From: Micromonospora sp. C28SCA-DRY-2
GTDB taxonomy: Bacteria; Actinomycetota; Actinomycetes; Mycobacteriales; Micromonosporaceae
Reading direction: 5' to 3'
NCBI RefSeq assembly: GCF_030519475.1
Contig: NZ_JAUMKD010000005.1
Coordinates: 310,001-374,000 of the forward strand
Length of the DNA: 64,000 nt
Under the pieces are notes generated by a model. The model was not told the origin of the DNA. It saw nothing but the letters and a program-made list of their open reading frames with translations, and searched no databases. This document shows, in pieces, positions 36,988-46,202 of this stretch (the first letter of the stretch is position 1; every line of letters starts with the position of its first letter). Made by a program: the position numbers and the translations under genes.

Positions 36988-38240
36988 TGGCCGCGGCCAC
37001 CGGAGCGCCCGCCGACGCCGGGCTCGGCGGGCGCCCCGCGCGGCAGCCGCGCCGGATGGTCGCCGCGCTGGCCGTCACCCAGACCATCGGCTACGGCACC
37101 CTCTACTACGCGTACGCGGTGCTGCTGGAGCCGATGGCGGCGGCCCTCGGCGCGTCCACGGCCGCCGTGACCGGCGCGCTGACCGCGTCCGTGATCGCCG
37201 GTGCGCTCGCCGCCGTCCCGGTCGGACGGTGGCTCGACCGTCACGGCGGGCGCGGCCTGATGACCGGCGGGTCGCTGGCCGCCACGGCGCTGCTGCTCGC
37301 CTGGTCCCGGGTGGACACCATCGGGCAGCTCTACGCGGTGATGATCGGCATCGGCGTGACCGGCGCGATGGTCCTCTACGAACCGGCCTTCGCGGTCATC
37401 GTCTCCTGGTACGCGCCACCCCGCCGCGACCGGGCCCTGCTCGCCGTCACCATCGTCGCGGGGTTCGCCAGCACGATCTTCCTGCCGCTGACCGGGCTGC
37501 TCGTCGCGCGCCTGGACTGGCGCGGCGCGCTGCTCGTCCTGGCCGCCGTGCACGCGGCGACCGCCGTGCCGTTGCACGCCGCCACCGTGCGCCGGCCCCC
37601 GCGCCCCGGCCGCGCCGCGTCCCGCAAAACCGGCGGCCGGGGGCGACCGGCCCGGCCACCGGGCGCGGCGCGGCGGGCGGTGCGGGACGCGCGGTTCTGG
37701 ATCCTGGTGTCCACCTTCGTCGCCCACGGGGCGGCCACCAGCACCATGACCGTGCACCTCGTCGGTTTCCTCACCCACCGCGGCCACGCCGCGACCTTCG
37801 CCGCCGCGGTGGCCGGTCTGCTCGGCATCCTGTCGGTCACCGGCCGGCTCGTCCTCACCGGCGCCCGGCGGCGGCTGTCCGTGCCCACCGTGCTCGCCGT
37901 GATCTTCGCGGTCCAGGCGGCCGCCGCACTCGGCCTGGCGGTGGCCGGCGGTACCCGGGCCGGCGCGGTCCTCGGCGTCACCGCCTTCGGACTCGGCTTC
38001 GGCGTCGCCAGCCTGGCCGTCCCGGCGCTGCTGGCCGACCGCTACGGCACCGTCGGCTACGCCGCGGTCGCCGGCCTGCTCGCCGCGCCGGTCACGCTGG
38101 CCAAGGCCACGGCACCGCTGGCCGGCGCGCTCCTGCTGCACCGCACCGGCTACGGCCCGCTGCTCGCCGCCGTCGCCGGCTGCTGCACCCTCGCCGCCGC
38201 CGGCGTGCTCACCCGCGCCGCCGGGGCGGTGGCTCGATGA
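36987..38240 (+). CDS. MFS transporter, 417 aa
   Basis: About 12 hydrophobic segments in two halves. The A-loop motif GRWLDRHGGRGLM near 70 is the MFS motif between helices 2 and 3. A basic Pro-rich loop near 205-225 separates the halves. Overlaps the flavoprotein stop in TGATG, so it probably exports the product of that enzyme or another arsenical. Not related in motif to ArsB or Acr3. Confidence 0.88.
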   Translation: MAAATGAPADAGLGGRPARQPRRMVAALAVTQTIGYGTLYYAYAVLLEPMAAALGASTAAVTGALTASVIAGALAAVPVGRWLDRHGGRGLMTGGSLAATALLLAWSRVDTIGQLYAVMIGIGVTGAMVLYEPAFAVIVSWYAPPRRDRALLAVTIVAGFASTIFLPLTGLLVARLDWRGALLVLAAVHAATAVPLHAATVRRPPRPGRAASRKTGGRGRPARPPGAARRAVRDARFWILVSTFVAHGAATSTMTVHLVGFLTHRGHAATFAAAVAGLLGILSVTGRLVLTGARRRLSVPTVLAVIFAVQAAAALGLAVAGGTRAGAVLGVTAFGLGFGVASLAVPALLADRYGTVGYAAVAGLLAAPVTLAKATAPLAGALLLHRTGYGPLLAAVAGCCTLAAAGVLTRAAGAVAR

Positions 38241-38333
38241 TCGGCTGAGGTTTCGCCGGCGCCGACCCGGCCTTCCGCCCTGCTCCGGATTAGACGATCA
38301 TGAGTCGGCGGGTCGAGTGGGAGGTGGCGGGCT

Positions 38334-38732
38334 GTGGGGTACGTGGACAAGATCGCTTGGATTCGGCTGGAGGGCGGGCGGCTGCTCAGCACCCGGTCGC
38401 GGGGGCGGGACGTCTGGTACCTGCCCGGCGGCAAGCGGGAGCCGGGCGTGACCGACCTGGCGACGCTCTGCCGGGAGATCGCCGAGGAGTTGAGCGTCGC
38501 GGTGCTGCCGGAGAGCGCCGTGCACGTCGGCACCTTCACCGCGCAGGCGCACGGCCATCCGGCGGGCACGCTGGTCCGGATGACCTGCTACTCGGCGGAG
38601 TACCGGGGCACCCTGCGCGCGGCCAACGAGATCGCCGAGGTGGGCTGGCTCGGTTACGCCGACCGGGACCGGGTCTCCCCGGTCGACCAGCTCATCTTCG
38701 ACCACCTGCGGGCGTCCGCCGGGCTGCGCTGA
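38334..38732 (+). CDS. NUDIX hydrolase, 132 aa
   Basis: Nudix box GGKREPGVTDLATLCREIAEEL near 33 fits G-x5-E-x7-R-E-x2-E-E. GTG 38334 follows GGGAGGTGG. Hydrolyses nucleoside diphosphate derivatives; substrate unknown. Stands between the arsenic island and the biosynthetic cluster. Confidence 0.92.
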   Translation: MGYVDKIAWIRLEGGRLLSTRSRGRDVWYLPGGKREPGVTDLATLCREIAEELSVAVLPESAVHVGTFTAQAHGHPAGTLVRMTCYSAEYRGTLRAANEIAEVGWLGYADRDRVSPVDQLIFDHLRASAGLR

Positions 38733-38807
38733 CCCGTCGCGCCGGCGCCCGCCGTTTGCCGGGTCGGCGCGGGGGTATGCGCGGGGCCGGTGACGACAGG
38801 AGGCGCC

Positions 38808-39209
38808 GTGCGCTTTCCCCGCTTCGTGGACGCGGTGTCCCGCCGCTCCGGGCTGCCGCCCGGGCAGGCCGCCGCCATCGCCCGGGCCGTGCTGCAGACG
38901 ATGGCCGAGCGGGTGACCGGTGGCGAGGCCGACGACCTGGCCGGGCAACTCCCGGACGACCTGAGCGACTACCTGGCGCCGGGCACCGAGGCGGTCGAGG
39001 GCCGGTCGACGGCGTTCGGGCCGGCGGAGTTCCTGCGCCGGGTGGCGGAGCGGGCCGGCGTCGACGAGGCGACCGCGCGAGCCGGCGCCGGCGCGGTCTT
39101 CGCCACGCTGCGGCAGGCGGTGACGGTCGGCGAGTTCCGGGAAATGGTGGCCCGGCTTCCCCGCGGTTCCGCCGGCACGATCGCGCCGGTGCCGCCGTAC
39201 GACGGGTGA
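38808..39209 (+). CDS. DUF2267-domain protein, 133 aa
   Basis: Starts VRFPRFVDAVSRRSGLP and has two similar helical halves with FLRRVAERAGVDEATARAGAGAVFATLRQAV, the DUF2267 pattern. GTG 38808 follows AGGAGG; an earlier in-frame GTG at 38790 lacks one. Function unknown; usually stress-associated in actinomycetes. Confidence 0.82.
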   Translation: MRFPRFVDAVSRRSGLPPGQAAAIARAVLQTMAERVTGGEADDLAGQLPDDLSDYLAPGTEAVEGRSTAFGPAEFLRRVAERAGVDEATARAGAGAVFATLRQAVTVGEFREMVARLPRGSAGTIAPVPPYDG

Positions 39210-39479
39210 GCAGTCGGGCTTCGGCGCAGGTCATGTCGGACTGTGGACATGGCCCATATTTCGGGAAGTTTCGCGGCCTGGGCCCTGTTTTACCGTAAGA
39301 TTACTTGACGGTAGACCCTTAGGCGGTAATTCCTCTACGCGCTAGGGGGATGATCGGACGATTTTCTCCGTCCCTCGTCCGAGGGTCCGTTCGGCTCTTC
39401 GGCCCGACTCTAATCGATGATCTTTCTTCCCAGGTACTGAGCCATATGCTCAATCCAATGTGAAGTCCTGGGGGGGATC
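39210..39479 (+). promoter_or_regulatory. Promoter region of the NRPS-PKS cluster
   Basis: The most AT-rich noncoding stretch of the window. TTGACG (39305-39310), 16 nt, TAATTC (39327-39332) is a candidate promoter, flanked by TTACCG (39290) and CGGTAA (39324), an inverted repeat that may bind a regulator. A small hairpin CCCTCG-TC-CGAGGG lies at 39372-39385, so the mRNA leader is long (about 140 nt) and structured. No regulator gene is adjacent. Confidence 0.45.
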
Positions 39480-39539
39480 ATGATCAGCCTTGTCGAACAC
39501 TGTGTGCTGTCCTGTTGCGGGGCGACCTCCGTAGTCTGA
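39480..39539 (+). CDS. Short upstream ORF, 19 aa (Cys-rich)
   Basis: MISLVEHCVLSCCGATSVV, with a very strong ribosome site (GGGGGG, 3 nt before ATG). Its TGA is one nucleotide before the ATG of the first megasynthase, which has no ribosome site of its own. It is therefore likely translated and couples translation of the NRPS-PKS gene. Three cysteines make a Cys-responsive leader conceivable. Confidence 0.5.
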   Translation: MISLVEHCVLSCCGATSVV

Positions 39540-39540
39540 C

Positions 39541-42500
39541 ATGGAACAATCGACGGTCATCCATCGTTTCGCCGCTGTCGCCGCCCGTCGTCCCGAACTG
39601 CCGGCTGTGCTCGGCGAGTCCGAACAGCTCAGCTACGCCGACCTGGCCGGTGCGGCCGGCGGGTACGCCGCGGCGCTCGCCGCCGCCGGAGCCCGGCCGG
39701 GCGACCGGGTCGCCCTGCTCACCGCGCACGGCGCGCCCACCATCGCGGCCATCCTCGGCACCCTCGCGGCCGGGTGCGCGTACGTGCCGCTGGATCCCGG
39801 GTTCCCCGAGCAGCGGCTGCGGCACATGCTCGCCGCCGCCGGCGTCGGCACCGTCCTGAGTGGAGCGGAGTACGCCGAGGCGGCCCGCCGGCTCACCGCC
39901 GACCGGCCGCACGTGCGGGTGCTCACCGTGGACGCCCCGCCGCCCGCCCCGCTGCGCCCGGCGCCGATCGACCCGGACGCGCTGGCGTACGTGCTGTTCA
40001 CCTCGGGCTCCACCGGCGTGCCCAAGGCGGTCGGGCAGACCCACCGCAACCTGCTGCACGTCGTCGACAACCAGATCGCCACGCTCGACCTCGGCCCGGC
40101 CGACCGGCTCAGCCTGCTCGCCTCGTTCAGCTTCGACGCGGCCATCCCCGACCTCTACCCGGCGCTGCTCGCCGGCGCCGCGGTCGTCCCGGTGGAGCTG
40201 CGCCGGCACGGCCTGGCGCACGCCGTCGAGCAGCTCGCCCGGAACCGGGTCACCGTCTACCACTCCACCCCCACCGTCTACCGGTTCCTGCTCGACACCC
40301 TCGGCGAGCGCCGGCTCGACCACGTCCGGGTCGTGCTGCTCGGCGGCGAGCAGGCCACGCACGCCGACGCCGCGCGGGGCCGCGACCGGTTCGCCCCGGA
40401 CGGCCTGCTGGTCAACGGCTACGGCGCGACCGAGTTGACCTTCGCGGCCCGGTACGCGCTGCCGCTGGCCGCGGCCGACCCGGCCGCCACCGGGCCGCTG
40501 CCGATCGGCACCGCGCTGCCCGGCTACGAGCTGCGGCTGGCCCCCGACGGCGAACTCGTGGTGCGCAGCCGGCACCTCGCCCCCGGCTACCTCGACCAGC
40601 ACAGCGACCGGTTCGGCGTGGACCCGGACGGGGTGCCGACGTACCGCACCGGCGACCTGGCCGACCGGCTGCCCGGCGGCGAGCTGGTCTGCCTCGGCCG
40701 GCTCGACCGGCAGGTCAAGGTACGCGGGTTCCGGGTCGAGCTGACCGAGATCGAGGCGGTGCTCGCCGAGCAGCCGGGCGTCGCCGCGGTCCGCGCCATC
40801 GCCCGCGACGGCGAGCTGCTCGCGTACGCCCGGCCGGCCGGCGGGCCGCTCGACCCGGCGGCCCTGCGCGCGGCGCTGGCCCGACGGCTGCCCGACTACG
40901 CGCTGCCGCGCGCGGTGGTGGTGGTCGAGGAGTTCCCGCTCACCGTCACCGGCAAGATCGACGAGCGGGCGCTGCCCGACCCGGCGGCGGACGTGCCGCC
41001 CGGCGAGGCCCCGACCACGCCCACCGAGCGGATCGTGCACGACATCTGGTGCGCGGTGCTCGGCCGCGCCGCGGTGGCCCGCACCGCCAGCTTCTTCGAC
41101 GTCGGCGGGCAGTCCCTGCTGCTCGGTCAGGTGCAGCAGCGGCTGGCCGAGCGGTTCGGCGTACGGCTGCCCCTGCTGCGCCTCTTCGACCACCCCACGG
41201 TGGCCGACCAGGCCCGGCTGCTCGACGCGCCGCTGGAGCCGGTGCGCGCGCCGATGCCGCCGCCGGCCGCCCCGACCACCGCCGCCCGCGAGTACACCGG
41301 CGACGAGATCGCCGTGGTCGGCCTGGCCGGCCGGTTCCCGGGCGCGCCCGACGTGGCCACCTTCTGGTGGAACCTCTGCGCCGGCGTCGACTCGATCCAC
41401 GACCACACCGACGAGGAACTGGCCGCCCTCGGCATCGGCTCCCGGCTGCGCGCCGACCCCCGGCACGTCAAGGCGGCGGGCCGGCTGGACGGGGTGGCCG
41501 ACTTCGACGCCGGCTTCTTCTCCTTCGGCGAGCAGGAGGCCGCGCGCACCGACCCGCAGCACCGGCTCTTCCTGGAGACCGCCTGGGAGGCGCTGGAGGA
41601 CGCCGGCCACGACCCGGCCCGCTTCCCCGGGCTGGTCGGGGTCTACGCGGCCACCTCGGCCAATCGCTACTTCCTGTTCCACCTCATGGACAACCCGGCG
41701 GTGGTCGGCGACGTCGACCCGGACGACTGGGAGGCCCGGCTGGTCGGCCGGCAGTTCACCGACCACCTGCCCGGCCAGGTGGCGTACCGGCTGGGGCTGA
41801 CCGGGCCGGCGGTCGCCGTGCAGAGCGCCTGCTCCAGTTCGCTGGTCGCGGTCTGCCTGGCCGCCCAGAGCCTGGCCGACTACCAGTGCGACATCGCGCT
41901 GGCCGGCGGGGTGAACGTCACCTGGCCCCGCTACCGGCACACCCCCGGCGGGCTGGCCTCGCCGGACGGCCGGTGCCGCGCGTTCGACGAGGCGGCCAAC
42001 GGCGCCGGCTTCGGCTCCGGCGTCGGCGTGGTGGCGCTGCGCCGGCTCGCCGACGCGCAGGCCGACGGCGACCGGATCTACGCGGTGCTCCCCGGCTGGG
42101 GAGTCACCAACGACGGCGCCGACCGGGCCGGCTTCGCCGTGCCCGGGCCGGCCGGGCAGGCCGCCGCGGTGGCCAACGCGCTCGCCGCCGCCGAGGTCGC
42201 GCCCGGCGAGGTCCGCTTCATCGAGGCGCACGGCAGCGGCACGCCGCTCGGCGACGCCATCGAGGTCGCCGCGCTGCACGAGGTGTACGCGGGCACCGGC
42301 CCCGCCGAGACCTGCGCGCTCGGCTCGGTGAAGACCAACATCGGCCACCTGGACGCCGCCGCCGGCATCGCCGGGCTGATCAAGGCGGTGCTCGCCGTGC
42401 AGCACGGGGTGATCCCGCCGAACCTGCACTTCAACCGCCCGCACCCCGAGGTCGACCTGGCCGCCGGCCCGTTCTACGTGCCGACCAAGGCGCGGGACTG

Positions 42501-43011
42501 GCCCGACGCGGCGCGCCGGGTCGCCGGGGTCAGCTCGTTCGGCGTCGGCGGCACCAACGCGCACGTCGTGGTGGAGCAGCCGCCACCGGCCGAGCCGGGT
42601 GACGCCCCGGACGCCGCGGCGTACCTGCTGCCGGTCTCGGCCCGGGACCCGGTCGCGCTGCGGGCGGCGCTGACCCGGCTGCGCCAGCACCTCGCCGGCA
42701 CCAGCCCGGTACTGGCCGAGGTGGCCGCCACGCTGGCCCTGGGCCGGCGGGCCTTCGGCTGCCGGGCGGCCGTGGTGGCGACCGACCCGGCCGGCGCCGT
42801 CGCCGCGCTCGACGAGCTGCTCGGCACCGACGCCCGGGTGGCCGGCCCGGCAGGTGAGCTGCGTGAACTGGCCGCCACCTGGGTCACCGGCCGGGACGTG
42901 GACTGGGCGGCGCTGCACCCCGAGGGCACGGTCCGGCGTACCGGGCTGCCCACCTACCCGTTCCAGCGCCAGCGGTACTGGATCGACCCCCCTCAGAAAG
43001 GCGCGCGGTGA
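39541..43011 (+). CDS. Hybrid NRPS-PKS loading protein A-T-KS lacking AT, 1156 aa
   Basis: A domain 1-490 (LFTSGSTGVPKAV near 153; [30 protein letters not shown]); T domain with Ser525 (FFDVGGQSL); KS about 587-1008 with Cys764 (QSACSSSL) and both His (EAHGSGT, KTNIGHL) intact. After the KS comes the usual KS-AT linker (LLPVSARDPVALRAAL), then directly the post-AT linker (LPTYPFQRQRYWIDP near 1138): the acyltransferase is missing with both borders kept. No C domain, so it loads an amino or aryl acid and then needs a malonyl unit from an AT in trans. My reading of the A pocket is D-A-P-H-L-G-G-F-A-K, which I cannot match to a substrate. Confidence 0.93.
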   Translation: MEQSTVIHRFAAVAARRPELPAVLGESEQLSYADLAGAAGGYAAALAAAGARPGDRVALLTAHGAPTIAAILGTLAAGCAYVPLDPGFPEQRLRHMLAAAGVGTVLSGAEYAEAARRLTADRPHVRVLTVDAPPPAPLRPAPIDPDALAYVLFTSGSTGVPKAVGQTHRNLLHVVDNQIATLDLGPADRLSLLASFSFDAAIPDLYPALLAGAAVVPVELRRHGLAHAVEQLARNRVTVYHSTPTVYRFLLDTLGERRLDHVRVVLLGGEQATHADAARGRDRFAPDGLLVNGYGATELTFAARYALPLAAADPAATGPLPIGTALPGYELRLAPDGELVVRSRHLAPGYLDQHSDRFGVDPDGVPTYRTGDLADRLPGGELVCLGRLDRQVKVRGFRVELTEIEAVLAEQPGVAAVRAIARDGELLAYARPAGGPLDPAALRAALARRLPDYALPRAVVVVEEFPLTVTGKIDERALPDPAADVPPGEAPTTPTERIVHDIWCAVLGRAAVARTASFFDVGGQSLLLGQVQQRLAERFGVRLPLLRLFDHPTVADQARLLDAPLEPVRAPMPPPAAPTTAAREYTGDEIAVVGLAGRFPGAPDVATFWWNLCAGVDSIHDHTDEELAALGIGSRLRADPRHVKAAGRLDGVADFDAGFFSFGEQEAARTDPQHRLFLETAWEALEDAGHDPARFPGLVGVYAATSANRYFLFHLMDNPAVVGDVDPDDWEARLVGRQFTDHLPGQVAYRLGLTGPAVAVQSACSSSLVAVCLAAQSLADYQCDIALAGGVNVTWPRYRHTPGGLASPDGRCRAFDEAANGAGFGSGVGVVALRRLADAQADGDRIYAVLPGWGVTNDGADRAGFAVPGPAGQAAAVANALAAAEVAPGEVRFIEAHGSGTPLGDAIEVAALHEVYAGTGPAETCALGSVKTNIGHLDAAAGIAGLIKAVLAVQHGVIPPNLHFNRPHPEVDLAAGPFYVPTKARDWPDAARRVAGVSSFGVGGTNAHVVVEQPPPAEPGDAPDAAAYLLPVSARDPVALRAALTRLRQHLAGTSPVLAEVAATLALGRRAFGCRAAVVATDPAGAVAALDELLGTDARVAGPAGELRELAATWVTGRDVDWAALHPEGTVRRTGLPTYPFQRQRYWIDPPQKGAR

Positions 43012-46000
43012 ACTGGTTCGTCTCCGCCGGCCGCCGGGAACCGGCACCGGTCCAGCTGTTCTGCCTGCCCTACGCCGGCGCGGGCGCCAGCGCGTTCCGG
43101 CGCTGGCAGGACGGCCTCGGCCCGGGCGTCGAGGTGCTGCCGGTGCAGCTGCCCGGCCGGGAGAACCGGATCAGCGAGGACCCGCGGTTCCGGGTGGCCG
43201 ACGTCGCGCACGCCATCGCCGAACGCACCACCGGCGCGTACGCCGTCTACGGCCACTCCATGGGCGGCCGGGTCGGCTTCGAGGTGGTCCGCGAGCTGCG
43301 CCGGGCCGGACTGCCGCTGCCGCTGCGGCTCTACGTCGGCGGCGCCCGTGCCCCGCACGTCACCGCGCCCAGCCTCTTCGACGGACTCTCCCGGGTGGAC
43401 GACGACGAGCTGCTGCGCCGGCTCGGCGCGGGCGGCGGACTGCCGGCCGAGCTGCTCGACCACCCGGAGCTGGTCGAGCTGCTGCTGCCCCTGCTGCGCG
43501 CCGACTTCGGCCGGGTCGACAGCTACCGCTACGTCCCGGAGGAGCCGCTGCCGGTGCCGATCGTGGCGTTCAACGGCCGGCACGACCGGGCGGTCACCCG
43601 GGCGCACAGCGCGGCCTGGCGGGAGCACACCGCCGCCGGCTTCACCCTGCACGACGTCGACGGCGGGCACTTCTTCCTGCACGACCGGCTGCCCGACCTG
43701 CTCGCCCTGATCCGCGCCGACCTCGACACGGCGCTCGCCTCCCCGGATCTCGATGACACGGACATGCCCGCGACCGCCGCGGCCGATCGGTCCGGCGCGG
43801 ACACAGCAGTGCCCACCGGTCCGTCCGGCACCGAGGCATCCGCCACCGCTGGTCTGTCCGGAGCCGGGGCCGGCGCGGTGCTGCCCGGCGGGCACCGGGT
43901 GCCGCTCGGCGACACCGGCTGGTCGGTGTGGCGGGACGCCATCCTGCGCACCACCGGGTTCCCCGCCGACGGGCTGGCCCTGCTCGCCGCCCCGCCGGCC
44001 GCCGCGGCCGCCGACGAGCTGCTGGCCACCGGCGCCGGCGCGGAGCAGTTCGACAAGGAGTTCGCCGAGGCGGTGGCGGCGACCGGTCGCCGGCTCACCG
44101 AGCTGGCCGGCGACCCGCTGCTGCGCGAGGCGGTCACCTGGCAGAACCGGGGCGCCCTGCTCGCCCTGGACGGCCTCGCCCGCGGCGGCCCCGACCCGGC
44201 CCGCAACGTGCGCCGCCGCGACCGGGAACGGGCCCTGCTCAAGTACTGGCAGCGGTACTGCGGCAAGAACGAGACGGTCGGCTTCTTCGGTCCGAGCTGC
44301 TGGGTCACCCTCGACCCGGCCCGCCCGGAGACCGCCGACGTGCGCCCCGGCCCCAGCCTGACCCGGCGCCGCTGGGTCTGGTTCGAGTCCTGGGCGCTGA
44401 GCGCCTACGCCGACCGGATCGGCCAGGACCTGGCGGTGCGCAGCTGGTGGGCGCCGATGCTCGCCCCGCAGTTGAGCCTCGCCGACCGGGCGGTCCGCCG
44501 GCCCGGCCGGCCGCCGGTGCCGATCACCGGCGTGGAGGCGGCGCTGCTGGCCGCCGCCGACGGCCGGCGCCCGGCCCGCGAGCTGGTCGCCGACCCGGCG
44601 ATCGGGTTGCGCCGCCCGGAGGACGGCTACGCGCTGCTGGACCGGCTGGTCGAGCGGGAGCTGATCACCTGGGACGCGGCGCTGCCGGTGAGCCCGGACG
44701 CCGAGGACGTGCTGCGGCGGCGGATCGACGCGATCGGTGACGAGCCCGCGCGGCGGGACGCCCGCGCCGGCTTCGACCGGCTCCGCGCCGCCCGGGACGC
44801 GGTGGCCGCCGCGGCCGGCGACCCGGACCGGCTGCGTACCGCCCTGGACGCGCTGGACGCCACCTTCACCGAGCTGACCGGACAGCCGCCGCGCCGGCGG
44901 GCCGGCCAGATGTACGCCGGCCGCACCCTCTGCTACGAGGACACCAGCCGCGACCTCGACGTGGTCTTCGGCCAGCCGCTGCTGGACCGGATCGCCGCCC
45001 CGCTCGCGGTGCTGCTCCAGGCGGCCCGCTGGCTGGTCGGCGCGCTGGAGCGGGCGTACGGTGCGGCGTTCCGGGAGCTGCACGACGAGCTGCGCGCCGA
45101 GTCCGGCGGCGCCCCGGTGGCCCTGTCCGACCTGTGGTTCCTCGCGCAGGGCCTGTTCTGGGGCGACGGGACCCGGCCGGTCGACGCGGTCGCCGCCGAG
45201 TTCGCCGGCCGCTGGGCCGGACTGTTCGGGCTGGCCGCGCTGCCGCCCGGGACCACCGAGGTCCGGCTGCCGGTAGCCGACCTCGCCGCCCGGGTCGCCG
45301 AGGTCTTCCCGGCTGAGCGGCCGGCCTGGCCCAACGCCCGGCTGCACAGCCCCGACCTGCAAATCTGCGCCGCCGACGCGGACGCGCTGGCCCGCGGCGA
45401 CTACACGGTGGTGCTCGGCGAGCTGCACGCCGCCTGGGCGTCCTTCGACTGCCAGGTCTTCACCCCGGCGCACCCGGACGTGGGGCGGCTGCGCGACGCG
45501 CTCACCGCCGACCTGGGCGAGCGGCGGATCCGGCTGCTCTTCCCGACCGACTGGCCCCGGCGCACCAGCCGGGTCGCCGAGGCGCTGGCCGGGCCGACCG
45601 ACCGGCAGCTGGCCTTCGCGCCCGCGCCCGGCGCCGACCCGGACCGGGTGCTGCCCACGGTGGACCTGACAGTCGTCGACGAGGACGGCCAGCTCTTCGC
45701 CACCGCACCCGACGGGCAGCGCTGGACCCTGACCGAGGTCTTCTCCCCGCTGCTCAGCGCGCACGCCGTGGACGGGTTCAAGCTGGTCGCCGCCGCGCCG
45801 TACACCCCCCGGATCACCCTCGGCGAGCTGGTGGTGGCGCGGCAGACCTGGCGGACCACGGTCGGCGACAGCGGTCTGGCCACCGTCACCGGCGAGCGGG
45901 AACGGTTCCTCGCCGTCCGGGACTGGCGCCGCCGCCTCGGCCTGCCCGAGCAGGTCTACGTCAAGCTCGGCACCGAGACCAAGCCCTGCTTCGTCGACCT

Positions 46001-46202
46001 GAGCAGCCCGGCGTTCAGCAACATGTTCTGCGCCATGGTGCGGGCCGCCCGTGGCGACGGCGGCGACGACACCTCGCTGGTGGTCAGCGAGATGCTGCCC
46101 ACGGTGGCCGACGCCTGGGTGCCGGACGCGGCCGGCCGGCGCTACTTCAGCGAGCTGCGGCTGCACATCGTGGACGCCGACGAGCGGGAGGCCGCTCGAT
46201 GA
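43008..46202 (+). CDS. Type II thioesterase fused to a LanB-type dehydratase N-terminal domain, 1064 aa
   Basis: Residues 1-245: alpha/beta-hydrolase thioesterase (LFCLPYAGAGASAF near 17, GHSMGGR with Ser84, GGHFFLHD near 220). Ala/Ser/Thr-rich linker to about 295. Residues 296-1064: lantibiotic-dehydratase-like (glutamylation) domain starting VPLGDTGWSVWRDA, with VTWQN, YWQRYCGKNETVGFFGP, AGQMYAGRTLCYED and TWRTTVGDSGL. No C-terminal SpaB_C elimination domain. GTG start overlaps the upstream stop. Family knowledge: LanB enzymes use Glu-tRNA to glutamylate Ser/Thr. A tRNA-dependent step on a carrier-bound intermediate is inferred. The fusion ties it to the assembly line. The next gene is a paralogue. 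Confidence 0.8.
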   Translation: MNWFVSAGRREPAPVQLFCLPYAGAGASAFRRWQDGLGPGVEVLPVQLPGRENRISEDPRFRVADVAHAIAERTTGAYAVYGHSMGGRVGFEVVRELRRAGLPLPLRLYVGGARAPHVTAPSLFDGLSRVDDDELLRRLGAGGGLPAELLDHPELVELLLPLLRADFGRVDSYRYVPEEPLPVPIVAFNGRHDRAVTRAHSAAWREHTAAGFTLHDVDGGHFFLHDRLPDLLALIRADLDTALASPDLDDTDMPATAAADRSGADTAVPTGPSGTEASATAGLSGAGAGAVLPGGHRVPLGDTGWSVWRDAILRTTGFPADGLALLAAPPAAAAADELLATGAGAEQFDKEFAEAVAATGRRLTELAGDPLLREAVTWQNRGALLALDGLARGGPDPARNVRRRDRERALLKYWQRYCGKNETVGFFGPSCWVTLDPARPETADVRPGPSLTRRRWVWFESWALSAYADRIGQDLAVRSWWAPMLAPQLSLADRAVRRPGRPPVPITGVEAALLAAADGRRPARELVADPAIGLRRPEDGYALLDRLVERELITWDAALPVSPDAEDVLRRRIDAIGDEPARRDARAGFDRLRAARDAVAAAAGDPDRLRTALDALDATFTELTGQPPRRRAGQMYAGRTLCYEDTSRDLDVVFGQPLLDRIAAPLAVLLQAARWLVGALERAYGAAFRELHDELRAESGGAPVALSDLWFLAQGLFWGDGTRPVDAVAAEFAGRWAGLFGLAALPPGTTEVRLPVADLAARVAEVFPAERPAWPNARLHSPDLQICAADADALARGDYTVVLGELHAAWASFDCQVFTPAHPDVGRLRDALTADLGERRIRLLFPTDWPRRTSRVAEALAGPTDRQLAFAPAPGADPDRVLPTVDLTVVDEDGQLFATAPDGQRWTLTEVFSPLLSAHAVDGFKLVAAAPYTPRITLGELVVARQTWRTTVGDSGLATVTGERERFLAVRDWRRRLGLPEQVYVKLGTETKPCFVDLSSPAFSNMFCAMVRAARGDGGDDTSLVVSEMLPTVADAWVPDAAGRRYFSELRLHIVDADEREAAR

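Noticed and set aside
39480-39539. RiPP precursor peptide for the LanB-like proteins
   Set aside because: 19 residues are too few for leader plus core, and the position directly coupled to an NRPS start fits a leader ORF better. No other candidate precursor is seen in the cluster.
42590-43011. Hidden AT domain split off by a frameshift
   Set aside because: Only about 150 codons lie between the KS and the gene end, already filled by linker sequence; there is no room for a 300-residue AT in any frame.
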